The translations under genes were made by a program, and so were the position numbers. The notes beneath the pieces were generated by a model. The model saw nothing but the letters and a program-made list of their open reading frames with translations, was not told the origin of the DNA and searched no databases. Positions 50,962-59,592 of a stretch of 64,000 nucleotides of DNA are shown here, in pieces (the stretch's first letter is position 1; each line of letters begins with the position of its first letter). The stretch is from positions 186,001 through 250,000 of the forward strand of contig JAUIEC010000006.1 of assembly GCA_030428945.1 (NCBI GenBank), in the 5' to 3' direction. The DNA comes from Phycisphaerae bacterium (GTDB lineage Bacteria; Planctomycetota; Phycisphaerae; UBA1845; Fen-1342).

Positions 50962-53214
50962 ATGGCCAGTTGGCTGACCCTGATCCTGCTCGCGACCGGC
51001 ACGCTCTCGAGCCCGCCGCTCAAGAACGCCGACCTCGAAGCCGGCGAAATCGGACAGCGACCCGAACATTGGTTCAGCCCCGTGCCCGGCTTCACCGCCG
51101 CACTGACCACCGACAACCCCCACGGCGGGCTGCGGTGCGCTCACATCGCACCCACCGGCGAAGCCGACGCCCCCTTCGGCAACCTGATGCAGACCGTCCC
51201 GGCCAACGACCTCCGGAACCAACGCATCCGGGTCCGCGCATTCGTCCGGACACGGACCACCGGGCCCGACGACCGGGCCCAGTTCTGGGTCCGCGAAGAC
51301 CGCGCCGGCGGCCGCATCGGACTGTTCGACAACATGAACGACCGCCCGGTCCGCAGCGACGACTGGAAACAGATCGTTATCGAAGGCGCCCTGCACGACG
51401 ACGCCCAGTCCCTCAGCGTCGGCCTGATGGTCCTCGGTTCCGCCGAAGCCTGGCTCGATGATGTCAGCATCGAAGTCCTCGGCGATGCCGCCCCCGCCTC
51501 GCGCGAGCCACCTCGCCCCCTGACCGAACGCGGCCTGAAGAACCTGACCGCATTCACCCGCCTGCTCGGGTATGTCCGCTTCTTCCACCCCAGCGACCAG
51601 GCCGCCGCCCTCGACTGGGAACGCTTCGCCGTCCGCGGTGTCCGCACGATCGAGTCGGCCCGGACCGATGCCGAACTCGCCGGACGCCTGCGAACCCTCT
51701 TCGCCCCGTACGCGATGCTGAACATCCGGGCGCTCGACGCCGCCGGCGCCGATGCCGCGCCATCCGCCACGGACTACTCGGCCAGCACACCGGACACCTG
51801 GGACGAGTCGCACCGGATCATGGTCTGGGACCACGTCGGCGTCGGCCTCGGACCACGGTCCATCTACCGCAGTCGCCGGACGGCCCGGCCCGGCCACGCC
51901 GTCGGAGCGCACAGCGACACGCCGGAGCCCCACGCGGCCACGCTCGTCCCCGGCGTGACCGCTTCGATTCCGCTCTACTGCCACGCCGACGATGACGGGA
52001 CCTACCCGCGAGAGATGCCGCCCGCGCCCGAGGCGGAGCCCGGTGAACTGAGCGCCGCCGACCGGGCGGTGCGACTCGCCGATGTCGCCCTCGCCTGGAC
52101 CATCTTCCAGCACTTCTACCCCTACTTCGACGTTATCGAGACCGACTGGGATGCGGCTCTGGCAACCGCCCTGCGGTCGGCCGCCGAGGATGCCGACGAG
52201 TGTGCGTTCGCCGACACGCTTCGCGAACTGGTCGCCGGACTGCGGGACGGCCACGGCTTCGTGGTGCACCCGTGCCTCTCCGGCCGGGCCCAGCCGCCGC
52301 TGTCGGTCGCCTGGGTCCAGGACCGACTGGTGGTCACCGCCGTCCACGACGGCGCGCCGCCGATCGAGGTCGGCAGCGTGATCGCGCAGATCGACGGCGT
52401 GGCGACCGCGGACGTCGCGGCCCGGGCGGACAAACGCCTCTCGGCCGCCACGCCGCAGTTCCTGCGTCACCGCAGCGCCGCGGAGATCCTGGCCGGCCCG
52501 CCCGGTTCGCAACTGTCGCTGACGCTCGAGGTCGACGGAGAGACGCGCGCGGTGCAGCTTGTCCGCAGCGGCCCGTTGCAGCATCCGCCTCGCCGCCAGC
52601 GGGTCACGGAGGAACTGGAACCCGGGATCTGGTACCTCGATCTCGACCGGCTCGACGTGGCGGACCTGAAGGCCGTTATCGATCGGCTGGCCGAGGCCCG
52701 CGGCGTGATCCTCGACCTGCGCGGCTATCCGCGGAAGCAGGGTGCCTGGCAGATCCTCGGACACCTGAGCGACCGCAGGGACATGACCTGCGCGCAGTGG
52801 CTGATCCCCGTTGCCAGCCGGCCCGATCGCCGTGACATGCAGTTCAACCGGTCGAACTGGCCGGTCGTGCCGCGCAGCCCGACCCTCGGCGGGCGACTCG
52901 TCTTCCTGACCGACGGCCAGGCGATCAGCGCGGCCGAGACGATGCTGGGGATCGTCGAGCACTACGAGCTGGCGGCCATCGTCGGCCAGGCCACGGCCGG
53001 CACGAACGGCAACATCAATCCGTTCGAGCTCCCGGGCGGCTATCGCGTGATCTGGACCGGCATGAAAGTGCTGAAGCACGACGGCAGCCAGCACCACGGC
53101 GTCGGGATTCAGCCGACGATTCCGGTCGAGCGGACGATCGCCGGCATCCGCGCCGGCCGCGACGAGTATCTCGAACGCGCCCTGGCGTACATCCGCGCAA
53201 CGCCGGAGGAGTGA
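50962..53214 (+). CDS. Exported S41 (C-terminal processing) peptidase
   Basis: 750 residues from ATG 50962 with a GGAGG ribosome binding site. A signal peptide (WLTLILLATGTLSS) is followed by a jelly-roll-like region (about 20-170: NADLEAGEIGQRPEHWF), a helical part, a PDZ-like segment (about 455-535, with VGSVIAQIDGVATADV) and the S41 catalytic domain (GIWYLDLDRLDV, VILDLRGYP). The catalytic Ser656 is in DGQAISAAETMLG, and the downstream Lys region is QATAGTNGNIN. Related peptidases from this phylum have this long N-terminal extension. Likely periplasmic or cell-surface. Confidence 0.88.
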   Translation: MASWLTLILLATGTLSSPPLKNADLEAGEIGQRPEHWFSPVPGFTAALTTDNPHGGLRCAHIAPTGEADAPFGNLMQTVPANDLRNQRIRVRAFVRTRTTGPDDRAQFWVREDRAGGRIGLFDNMNDRPVRSDDWKQIVIEGALHDDAQSLSVGLMVLGSAEAWLDDVSIEVLGDAAPASREPPRPLTERGLKNLTAFTRLLGYVRFFHPSDQAAALDWERFAVRGVRTIESARTDAELAGRLRTLFAPYAMLNIRALDAAGADAAPSATDYSASTPDTWDESHRIMVWDHVGVGLGPRSIYRSRRTARPGHAVGAHSDTPEPHAATLVPGVTASIPLYCHADDDGTYPREMPPAPEAEPGELSAADRAVRLADVALAWTIFQHFYPYFDVIETDWDAALATALRSAAEDADECAFADTLRELVAGLRDGHGFVVHPCLSGRAQPPLSVAWVQDRLVVTAVHDGAPPIEVGSVIAQIDGVATADVAARADKRLSAATPQFLRHRSAAEILAGPPGSQLSLTLEVDGETRAVQLVRSGPLQHPPRRQRVTEELEPGIWYLDLDRLDVADLKAVIDRLAEARGVILDLRGYPRKQGAWQILGHLSDRRDMTCAQWLIPVASRPDRRDMQFNRSNWPVVPRSPTLGGRLVFLTDGQAISAAETMLGIVEHYELAAIVGQATAGTNGNINPFELPGGYRVIWTGMKVLKHDGSQHHGVGIQPTIPVERTIAGIRAGRDEYLERALAYIRATPEE

Positions 53215-53379
53215 GACCGCGCAGGCGTGAGACCGTGCCGGCGGTGTTCGGAGCAACCGGTCCTCGCTGCCTGCTACCCGAACCGTGCGCGAGTCAGCAC
53301 GCAGCGGCGCGCCGGAGATGAGCGCGCGATCCTGACGCCGCCATCTCCTGCGGTCCGCGACGATCGGCTGCTGCTGCCG

Positions 53380-55638
53380 TCAGAGTTCACAGGCGAGCCC
53401 GTACGACCGCAGGACCAGCGCAAGGTCGCCGAGGTCGACGCATCCGTCTCCGTTCAGATCGGCGCGCGGGTCCGGTGTCGCGCTCTCACACGCTCCGAAA
53501 CTCTTCAGCACGAGAACAAGGTCCACCGCGTCGATCCGCCCGTCCCCGTCCGCGTCGGCCTGGCAGGAGAAGCGGGCCAGCCCGAAGTGCGAGCGGCCGT
53601 CGATGCGTGCGGTGCGGTGCGCGTAGAGGGCATCCTGAAACACGGTGCCCCCGGCCGCGCCTCCGGACTCGGCAAGTGCGGTCCAGGCATGGCCGTCGTA
53701 AAGGGTGACCGGACCCGGCAATCCGTAGTAGGTGAACAGGGCCAGGTGCGAACGGCCGCCGAGGTGGACGACTTCGAGATTCTCCAGGCGGCCGCCGGCG
53801 TACCCCACGGACTGCCACGCCTGCCCATCCCATTTCGCGAAGTGCTGGAAGCTGGGCTTGTCGAAATCCCCGGCCGCGTACAGCGCCGCGCCGGTTCCGT
53901 CGTCGAACGTTGCCAGGCCGAAGACGCCGAGGTTTTCATTCCGCCGGGTGAGGATCCTCTCCCACTCGTCGTTCACGTGGCGAAAGACGCCGTTGGTGGC
54001 TACATGAAGAACCGGACCGTTGCCGTCATCGAACCACTCGAGATCGTAGAAGAAGAAGACGGGTCCACCTACCAGTCCATCCAGTTCGGTCCACGCCATG
54101 CCATCCCATCGCCAGACTCCATTGCCGGCCGCGGCGGCCAGCAGGCGATTCGTTCCCCAGTCGCTCTGCAGCGCCTGCACCGCCCCCACGAGCCCACCGC
54201 CGACATCCTCCCAAGTCTGTCCATCCCAGCGAGCCAGGTTGCTGACCGTGATACCGCCGGCGGAGCCGAAACTGCCGCCGACGTACAGGGCCGGGCCGCG
54301 ACCATCATCATGGACGTGCAGGCTGTAGACGGCTCCGCCCTCCCAGCCGGGCACGGCCTGCCAGGCCGTACCGTCCCAGCGGGCCAGCCCTTCGGCCGGC
54401 AGATCGCCGACGCGTTCGAAGCCGCCTCCGACGAACAGCGCCGGACCGGTCCCATCGTCGAAGACCGCCGAGATGTTGACGGACTCGACCGGGGCCTGTG
54501 TCCGGGTCGTTCCCGGCGCGGCACTTACCCAGCGATCACCGTTCCAGAAGGCGACGTTGCCGATATCATTGGCGTCCCGCTGGCGAAACCGGCCACCCAT
54601 GAAAAGGCCGCTCGTGCCCGCGAAGTGAGTCTCCGTCAGAGTGAAGCCGAAACGGCCCACCAGCGGGTCGAGACCGAACCAGCTTGTGCCGTCCCACGCG
54701 AGAGCATTGGTCACGCCGGGATAGTCGCTGTCCGCGAAGGAGCCGCTCGCGACCAGCCAGCGCTGGCCCTCGGGCGTGGTGTGCGTGGCCAGAGCGTACC
54801 GACGCCCGACGGGTTGGTTCCCGATCCCGGACCAGCTTTGACCATCCCAACGGAACACACCAACGTCGCAGGCCCCGTACAGGCGCGGTCCGTCGCCCAG
54901 ATCGAGGACCGCGAATGCGTCCGCGCCCTCCCCGGCCGGCCAGCCGTTCATGGTTTCCCAGGCGGCGCCATCCCAGCGAAGGACGCCGGCACCGGAGAAG
55001 TCCGAAACGTACAGGCGCGGGCCGTTTCCGTCGTCGAATGCGAAGATCGGGTCAGCCCATGGCGGGGCTCCCGGAACAGGTTCCCAGAACGCACCGTTCC
55101 AGCGTTTCAGCACCGACGTCGGAGAGTAGACGCCGCCGTTGCGGCCGGCGATGTACAGCGTCGGGCCGTTCCCATCGTCGAACATCGCCAGGCTGTTCTC
55201 ACCGATCGCGGTCGATTCTTCGGGTGCGTTCGGCTCGAAGGTCTCCCATTCGCTTCCGGTCCAGTGCCCGATCCGGGTCAGCGGTTCACCTTCGCACCCC
55301 GAAGCCATGTACAACTCGTCGCCGTCCTGACCCGGTACAACGAGCAGATCCTGACAGGCGCACGCGGTGTCGTTCGGGAATTCGCTCCACTGCTGTCCGT
55401 CGAAGATGGCCAGGTTGTTGATCGGCTGCGTGCCGATGGTGGAGAAGTAACCACAAACGAGCAGCACCGGCTGGCCACCACCGGGCGGCTGGTACCAGGC
55501 GGAATCGACCGCGCTGCCGTCGGTTCCGGGGCCGGGAAAGGCGAAGACGCCCTGATCCCAGGCATAGGCCTGCAACTGGGCGAACAGCGGCTGGGCAGCA
55601 CCAGCCAGCAACACCAGCAAACCGAACACATGCCGCAT
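53380..55638 (-). CDS. Secreted propeller-like protein with C-terminal dockerin-like EF-hands
   Basis: 752 residues. A signal peptide (about 1-20) precedes roughly ten repeats of the kind FDDGNGPxLYVxG...RWDGxxWxxV, which probably form a beta-propeller. The last 55 residues hold two Ca-binding loops (DADGDGRIDAVDLVLVLKSF and DLNGDGCVDLGDLALVLRSY), the pattern of type I dockerin-like modules common in this phylum. In most planctomycetes the cohesin partner is unknown. Convergent with the S41 peptidase gene. Function not known beyond likely surface or extracellular binding. Confidence 0.85.
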   Translation of the reverse strand: MRHVFGLLVLLAGAAQPLFAQLQAYAWDQGVFAFPGPGTDGSAVDSAWYQPPGGGQPVLLVCGYFSTIGTQPINNLAIFDGQQWSEFPNDTACACQDLLVVPGQDGDELYMASGCEGEPLTRIGHWTGSEWETFEPNAPEESTAIGENSLAMFDDGNGPTLYIAGRNGGVYSPTSVLKRWNGAFWEPVPGAPPWADPIFAFDDGNGPRLYVSDFSGAGVLRWDGAAWETMNGWPAGEGADAFAVLDLGDGPRLYGACDVGVFRWDGQSWSGIGNQPVGRRYALATHTTPEGQRWLVASGSFADSDYPGVTNALAWDGTSWFGLDPLVGRFGFTLTETHFAGTSGLFMGGRFRQRDANDIGNVAFWNGDRWVSAAPGTTRTQAPVESVNISAVFDDGTGPALFVGGGFERVGDLPAEGLARWDGTAWQAVPGWEGGAVYSLHVHDDGRGPALYVGGSFGSAGGITVSNLARWDGQTWEDVGGGLVGAVQALQSDWGTNRLLAAAAGNGVWRWDGMAWTELDGLVGGPVFFFYDLEWFDDGNGPVLHVATNGVFRHVNDEWERILTRRNENLGVFGLATFDDGTGAALYAAGDFDKPSFQHFAKWDGQAWQSVGYAGGRLENLEVVHLGGRSHLALFTYYGLPGPVTLYDGHAWTALAESGGAAGGTVFQDALYAHRTARIDGRSHFGLARFSCQADADGDGRIDAVDLVLVLKSFGACESATPDPRADLNGDGCVDLGDLALVLRSYGLACEL

Positions 55639-55788
55639 CGCGGGATCCTCATACCAGGCGGAAACTCAATGGTACACGCCGGCAGCTTGAGAGTGTTCGG
55701 CTGTTTCGCTGTCGGCGCCGAATCGGGGCCGGCGAGCCGTTGCCGGATGTGCGTGGAATCAAAGAGGGCGGATTCGCGACGTTCTTCC

Positions 55789-55822
55789 CTCTTTCACCCT
55801 TTCACTCCTTCACTTTTTCACG
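55789..55822. repeat. Short pyrimidine-rich TTTCAC/CTTCAC tandem
   Basis: cctctttcaccctttcactc continuing with cttcactttttcac: four to five degenerate units of the form YTTTCAC/CTTCAC, located 35 nt beyond the end of the MBOAT gene. A similar low-complexity tract is a common intergenic oddity; no function is evident. Confidence 0.55.
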
Positions 55823-55856
55823 GCGGCAACAACGCGATTGGATCCATCAACGGAAC

Positions 55857-57137
55857 CTAGGCGAGTCTTTTCCACAGTTCCAGCAGCACGCGGCTGCCGG
55901 CGTGTTCGAAGTCCAGGAAGATGGCGAGCGTGATGGTGGCGAAGTTCATCGTCAGCAGCCAGGAGAACGCGACCCAGAGCGGATGGTGCGGCTGGTTGTC
56001 GCGCGTGGTGCGCTGGCTCCACCAGCGCTGGATGGTGATCCCGACCGCCTGCAGTCCGCCCCAGACCAGGAACGACACCGCCGCCCCGTGCCACCATCCG
56101 CAGAACAGGAACGTGCCGAGCAGGCTCAGCAGGGGCAGGCGCCGGCTGCCGCCCAGCGGAAAGTAGATGTTGTGCCGCAGCCAGCCCGATACCGTCAGGT
56201 GCCAGCGCCGCCAGAACATCACGATGTCGGTCGAGAGCGGCACCCAGTTGAAGTTGCCCGGTACCGGAATCCCGATCAGCAGCCCGCAGACGGCCGCCAG
56301 TTCGTTGTACAGCCACAGGAACAGGTACAGGGCGATCGGCACGCCGTACAGCAGGCCGAGCAGCGCTGCCGTACTGAACTTCTCGGGCTCGGACAGGAAG
56401 TCGCCGGGGCGCATCGCGATCCCCAGGTTGTGCCCCAGCACGCCGGCCACTACGCCGCCCCCGACCAGCAGGCCGAAGTGGTAGAACACCCGCCGCCACG
56501 CGATCGGGCCGCGGGGGTCCCATGTGCGGAACTGCTCGGCGAACGCGTCGCGCTCGATCAGCGGACCCAGCCGCATCGTCGGCGCGTAGGCCAGCCAGCA
56601 GAGCGTCGCCCGCCAGTCGCCCGGCGACCCGGGTTCCAGCAGTTCCCTGCGACCCCAGCCCAGCAGGCGCAGGTAGTAGTAGGCGAAGCCGAGGAAGTGC
56701 AGCGGTGACGGACGAAAGTCCAGCCAGCCGATCGGACGCGTCTCGAGATCAAACCACCCGTACCAGGCGAAATCGGCCTTCCACCACAGCGGCAGGAACA
56801 ACGCTCCGAGGCCGATCCAGAGCAGTGCCAGGCCGGCGTCCCGCCCCAGGCGCCCGCTGCGGCGAAGGCGCAGCAGCAGCACGACGAACCCGGTCGCAAC
56901 GGCCACCCAGCCGACCAGCACCGCGCCGGGCAGCACGCCGCCGGTCAGCAGCAGCCAGGCGGCGGCCGGCAGCACGATTCCGGCCGTCTTGTTCCAGCGG
57001 GCGAGCAGGCGGACGAACGGGATCAGGCCGAGAAACAGCAGCAGCCCGGCCGGGCCGGCCATGGCTTCCGGCAGGGTCATTCCCTCCGCGGCCGGGACGC
57101 TGATCGGGTTGAAAGGCCGTTCGGGCCAGCCGATCAA
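55857..57137 (-). CDS. MBOAT-family membrane O-acyltransferase
   Basis: About 426 residues, polytopic with nine or more hydrophobic segments. The MBOAT core is near the C-terminus: WRRWHLTVSGWLRHNIYFPL, then GGSRR, and the active-site His in LFCGWWHGAAVSFLVWGG. Such proteins (AlgI, DltB, PatA) move acyl groups across the membrane onto glycans or teichoic acids. The partner SGNH-like acetyl-hydrolase often found nearby is absent. The start is uncertain: TTG 57137 overlaps the L,D-transpeptidase stop (TTGA), and ATG 57080 has GGAGG only 2 nt upstream. Confidence 0.82.
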   Translation of the reverse strand: MIGWPERPFNPISVPAAEGMTLPEAMAGPAGLLLFLGLIPFVRLLARWNKTAGIVLPAAAWLLLTGGVLPGAVLVGWVAVATGFVVLLLRLRRSGRLGRDAGLALLWIGLGALFLPLWWKADFAWYGWFDLETRPIGWLDFRPSPLHFLGFAYYYLRLLGWGRRELLEPGSPGDWRATLCWLAYAPTMRLGPLIERDAFAEQFRTWDPRGPIAWRRVFYHFGLLVGGGVVAGVLGHNLGIAMRPGDFLSEPEKFSTAALLGLLYGVPIALYLFLWLYNELAAVCGLLIGIPVPGNFNWVPLSTDIVMFWRRWHLTVSGWLRHNIYFPLGGSRRLPLLSLLGTFLFCGWWHGAAVSFLVWGGLQAVGITIQRWWSQRTTRDNQPHHPLWVAFSWLLTMNFATITLAIFLDFEHAGSRVLLELWKRLA

Positions 57138-58231
57138 GGCCGGGTCTGCACTTTCGAGAGTCGCGGCGCCATGGCGCCGTAGACGAAGGCGATGTCGTCA
57201 TCGAGCATGCGGATGCAGCCGAGCGAGGCGTCCTTGCCGATCGAGGATGGATCAATCGTGCCGTGAATGCCGAAACCGGTCTGGCCGACCGCGTCGCCGT
57301 CGATGCCCGTCAGTCCGACCCAGAATTTGCCCAGCGGGTTGGTCGGGTCGCCGCCGCGAATCACCCTCCGATCCTCGGCGCTGGCCGGCGGGAAGTAGGT
57401 CGGGTTGGTCAGTCGTTCGTCGACGACCCAGGTGCCGGTCGGGGTCTTGCCGTACTCGCCGAGTCCGACCGGGAAGCTCTTGACGTACAGGTCCTGCAGG
57501 TAGAGGTCCAGGCGGTGGTCGGCCTTGTAGACCACCGCGTTGAACGGGCCGATCGGCAGCTTCAGCGTCTGTCCGGCCCGGATCCGGTTCGGGTTTGCGA
57601 TGTTGTTGATCCGCGCGACCAGGCCGGCCGAGACGCGGTGCCGGCGGGCGATCACATCGAGGCTGTCGCCAGACTGGATCGTGTAGCGCGTGCAGTAGGC
57701 TTCGCCGTCCTCCAGCGCCGGCGTGAAGATCATGGCGTCGGCCATCGTGGCCAGGTGGCGGCGCAGTTCGCGCTGCGTGGCCGGGTCGCGTTCCTGGCCG
57801 AGCATCTGGTTGAGGGTGTCGCGGCCGGCCACCTTGCGTCCGGACTGGTACTGTCGCAGGGCGCGTTCGATCTCCGGTTTGGAGGCGATCCGTTCGCCCG
57901 GTTCGGGGCGGGCGGGGTCGGGGGTCGAGATCTGCGGCGCCGGCGTGGTGTCGGCCGCGAGGGCGGCGCTGGTCCGGGTTGGCGGCGGGACGGCGGATTC
58001 GCGCGGGCGGAGGGGTTCATCGGCCGGCGGCGGAGTGGTTGCCTTCGGGAGTCGGGCGACGGGTGGCGCCGATTCGGTGGTTTTCTGGACGATGACCGCG
58101 GGCGGTGCCGGCTGGGCAGCGTCCGGAGCTTCGGCCCGGGGCCAGAGCCACCAGGAGAAGAAGAGGATCACGGCCGCGCCGATGGCGATACCGATGGACT
58201 GATTTCGACGTTGACGACGCCCACGTTTCAT
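57134..58231 (-). CDS. L,D-transpeptidase (YkuD) with LysM domain
   Basis: 365 residues. Basic N-terminus and one membrane segment (about 13-30), a Pro/Ala-rich linker, a helical part, then a LysM domain (YTIQSGDSLDVIARRHRVSA, ANPNRIRAGQTLKLP) and a C-terminal YkuD domain. The catalytic His and Cys lie in HGTIDPSSIGKD-ASLGCIRM, with Cys near residue 339. The enzyme crosslinks peptidoglycan via 3-3 bonds or attaches proteins to it. Coupled to the MBOAT gene downstream. Divergent from the xer gene. Confidence 0.93.
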   Translation of the reverse strand: MKRGRRQRRNQSIGIAIGAAVILFFSWWLWPRAEAPDAAQPAPPAVIVQKTTESAPPVARLPKATTPPPADEPLRPRESAVPPPTRTSAALAADTTPAPQISTPDPARPEPGERIASKPEIERALRQYQSGRKVAGRDTLNQMLGQERDPATQRELRRHLATMADAMIFTPALEDGEAYCTRYTIQSGDSLDVIARRHRVSAGLVARINNIANPNRIRAGQTLKLPIGPFNAVVYKADHRLDLYLQDLYVKSFPVGLGEYGKTPTGTWVVDERLTNPTYFPPASAEDRRVIRGGDPTNPLGKFWVGLTGIDGDAVGQTGFGIHGTIDPSSIGKDASLGCIRMLDDDIAFVYGAMAPRLSKVQTRP

Positions 58232-58391
58232 GTCGGGCCCTCCTTGACGCGACTATGATAGCGAAACCCCCGTTCCCACGCGGCAGTATACGCCCCGCGC
58301 CGCGGCATCGGCACAGAAAATCGGACTCGAACTGGCCGGCGGGGCGCGGCGGGGCTACAGTCGCGCGGTCGAAACGCAAGGAGGCGTCGCG

Positions 58392-59405
58392 ATCCCGGCC
58401 AGGAAACCACATCGCCGCAAGCCGGTCTGTGAACCGGCGTTCCTCGAGAGCATTGCCCGGTTCGAGCGTTACCAGCGGTCCGAGTGCGGGCACAGTCCGC
58501 GGACGATCGAGGCCTACCGGCGTGACCTGCTGGCGCTGGGGGACCTGCTGCGCCGGCGGGGCGTTCGGGACTGGAGCCTGGTGGACTTTGAACTCGTGCA
58601 GGCCCACATGTCGGAACTGACGGACCAGGGGTATCGCGAGTCGAGCATCGCGCGGCAACTGGTTTCGATCCGCATGTGGCTCAAGTGGATGTTTCATACC
58701 GGGCAACTGGCCGACGACCCGACCCCGCTGCTGGATCTGCCGAAGCGCTGGCAGCGATTGCCGCGGACGTTGAACCTCGACCGGACCAGCGCGCTGGTCG
58801 AGAGCCCTGATCTGGATCACCCGCTCGGCCTGCGTGATCGGGCGATCCTCGAGTTGTTCTATTCCAGCGGCCTGCGGGTCAGCGAGTTGTGCGGCCTGCG
58901 TCTGCAGGATGTCGACCTGCGGAACGGGGCCGTCCGCTGCATGGGCAAGGGTCGCAAGGAGCGGGTGGTTCCGGTCGGACGGACGGCGGTCGATGCGCTC
59001 GAGGCGTACTACGAGCATCTGCGGCCGCAACTGATCGAGCGTGGGCAGGCCGGGGGTGCGATTCCGACGCCGCTGACGCGTGCCCGGCGGGCCTTGCTGG
59101 CGGTGTTTCTGACGAAGAACGGGCGTCCGCTGGAGCGGACGGCGGCGTGGCGTCTGGTGCGACGCGAAGCGGGGCGGCAGGGCATCAGGGGCAAGGCCAG
59201 CCCGCACACGCTGCGGCACAGTTTCGCGACGCACCTGCTCGAGGGCGGGGCGGATCTGCGGACGGTGCAGGAACTGCTTGGCCACGCGAACCTGGCGACG
59301 ACGGAGATCTACACGCACGTGCAGACCAAACGGCTGGTGGAACTGCATCGCAAGCACCACCCGCACGGTGCGGACCGGTCCGACCGGGAAGAAGCGGAAC
59401 AGTAG
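58392..59405 (+). CDS. XerC/XerD-type tyrosine recombinase with non-canonical start
   Basis: 337 residues if it starts at ATC 58392. The N-terminal SAM-like domain (AFLESIARFERYQRSECG, SPRTIEAYRRDLLAL) and the catalytic domain are complete: Arg in SSGLRVSELC, Lys in GKGRKERVVP, His-x-x-Arg in SPHTLRHSFATHLLEG, His in LLGHANLATTE and nucleophile Tyr in EIYTHV. No ATG, GTG or TTG occurs in frame between the stop at 58245 and GTG 58581, which is inside the N-terminal domain. AAGGAGG at 58378-58384 lies 7 nt before ATC, an ideal ribosome binding site. XerC/D resolve chromosome dimers; longer than the usual 300 by a C-terminal tail. Confidence 0.85.
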   Translation: MPARKPHRRKPVCEPAFLESIARFERYQRSECGHSPRTIEAYRRDLLALGDLLRRRGVRDWSLVDFELVQAHMSELTDQGYRESSIARQLVSIRMWLKWMFHTGQLADDPTPLLDLPKRWQRLPRTLNLDRTSALVESPDLDHPLGLRDRAILELFYSSGLRVSELCGLRLQDVDLRNGAVRCMGKGRKERVVPVGRTAVDALEAYYEHLRPQLIERGQAGGAIPTPLTRARRALLAVFLTKNGRPLERTAAWRLVRREAGRQGIRGKASPHTLRHSFATHLLEGGADLRTVQELLGHANLATTEIYTHVQTKRLVELHRKHHPHGADRSDREEAEQ

Positions 59406-59442
59406 GGGCGACGGGAGATTTCGCGGGCCGGATGACGGAGCC

Positions 59443-59577
59443 CGCGCACACCTCAAGCCCGCGGCCGGCACGCCGAACGCGCGCACCGATCCCCCCGGGG
59501 GCACCCCGCCCCACAATCAATGCTACCGCGGCGCGGCGGCGGCACAGTTCAGGTAAACACCCGGGACTTGCGGAAAA
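59443..59577 (-). repeat. Roughly 133-nt intergenic element, copy A (minus orientation)
   Basis: Nearly identical to 63279-63414 (same orientation). On the minus strand it starts ttccgcaagtcccgggtgtt, runs through a CATTGATTG box, ggggcggggtgcccccgg and ggatcggtgcgcgcg to ccgcgggcttgaggtgtgcg. It lies 15 nt beyond the stop of the DUF2339 C-terminal frame on that strand and just after the xer gene on the other. Confidence 0.75.
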
Positions 59578-59592
59578 AAACGCTCTTGCCGC

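Noticed and set aside
53227..55860. 877-residue plus-strand frame opposite the dockerin-like protein
   Set aside because: The minus-strand frame has a signal peptide, ordered repeats and EF-hands, so the plus frame is a shadow.
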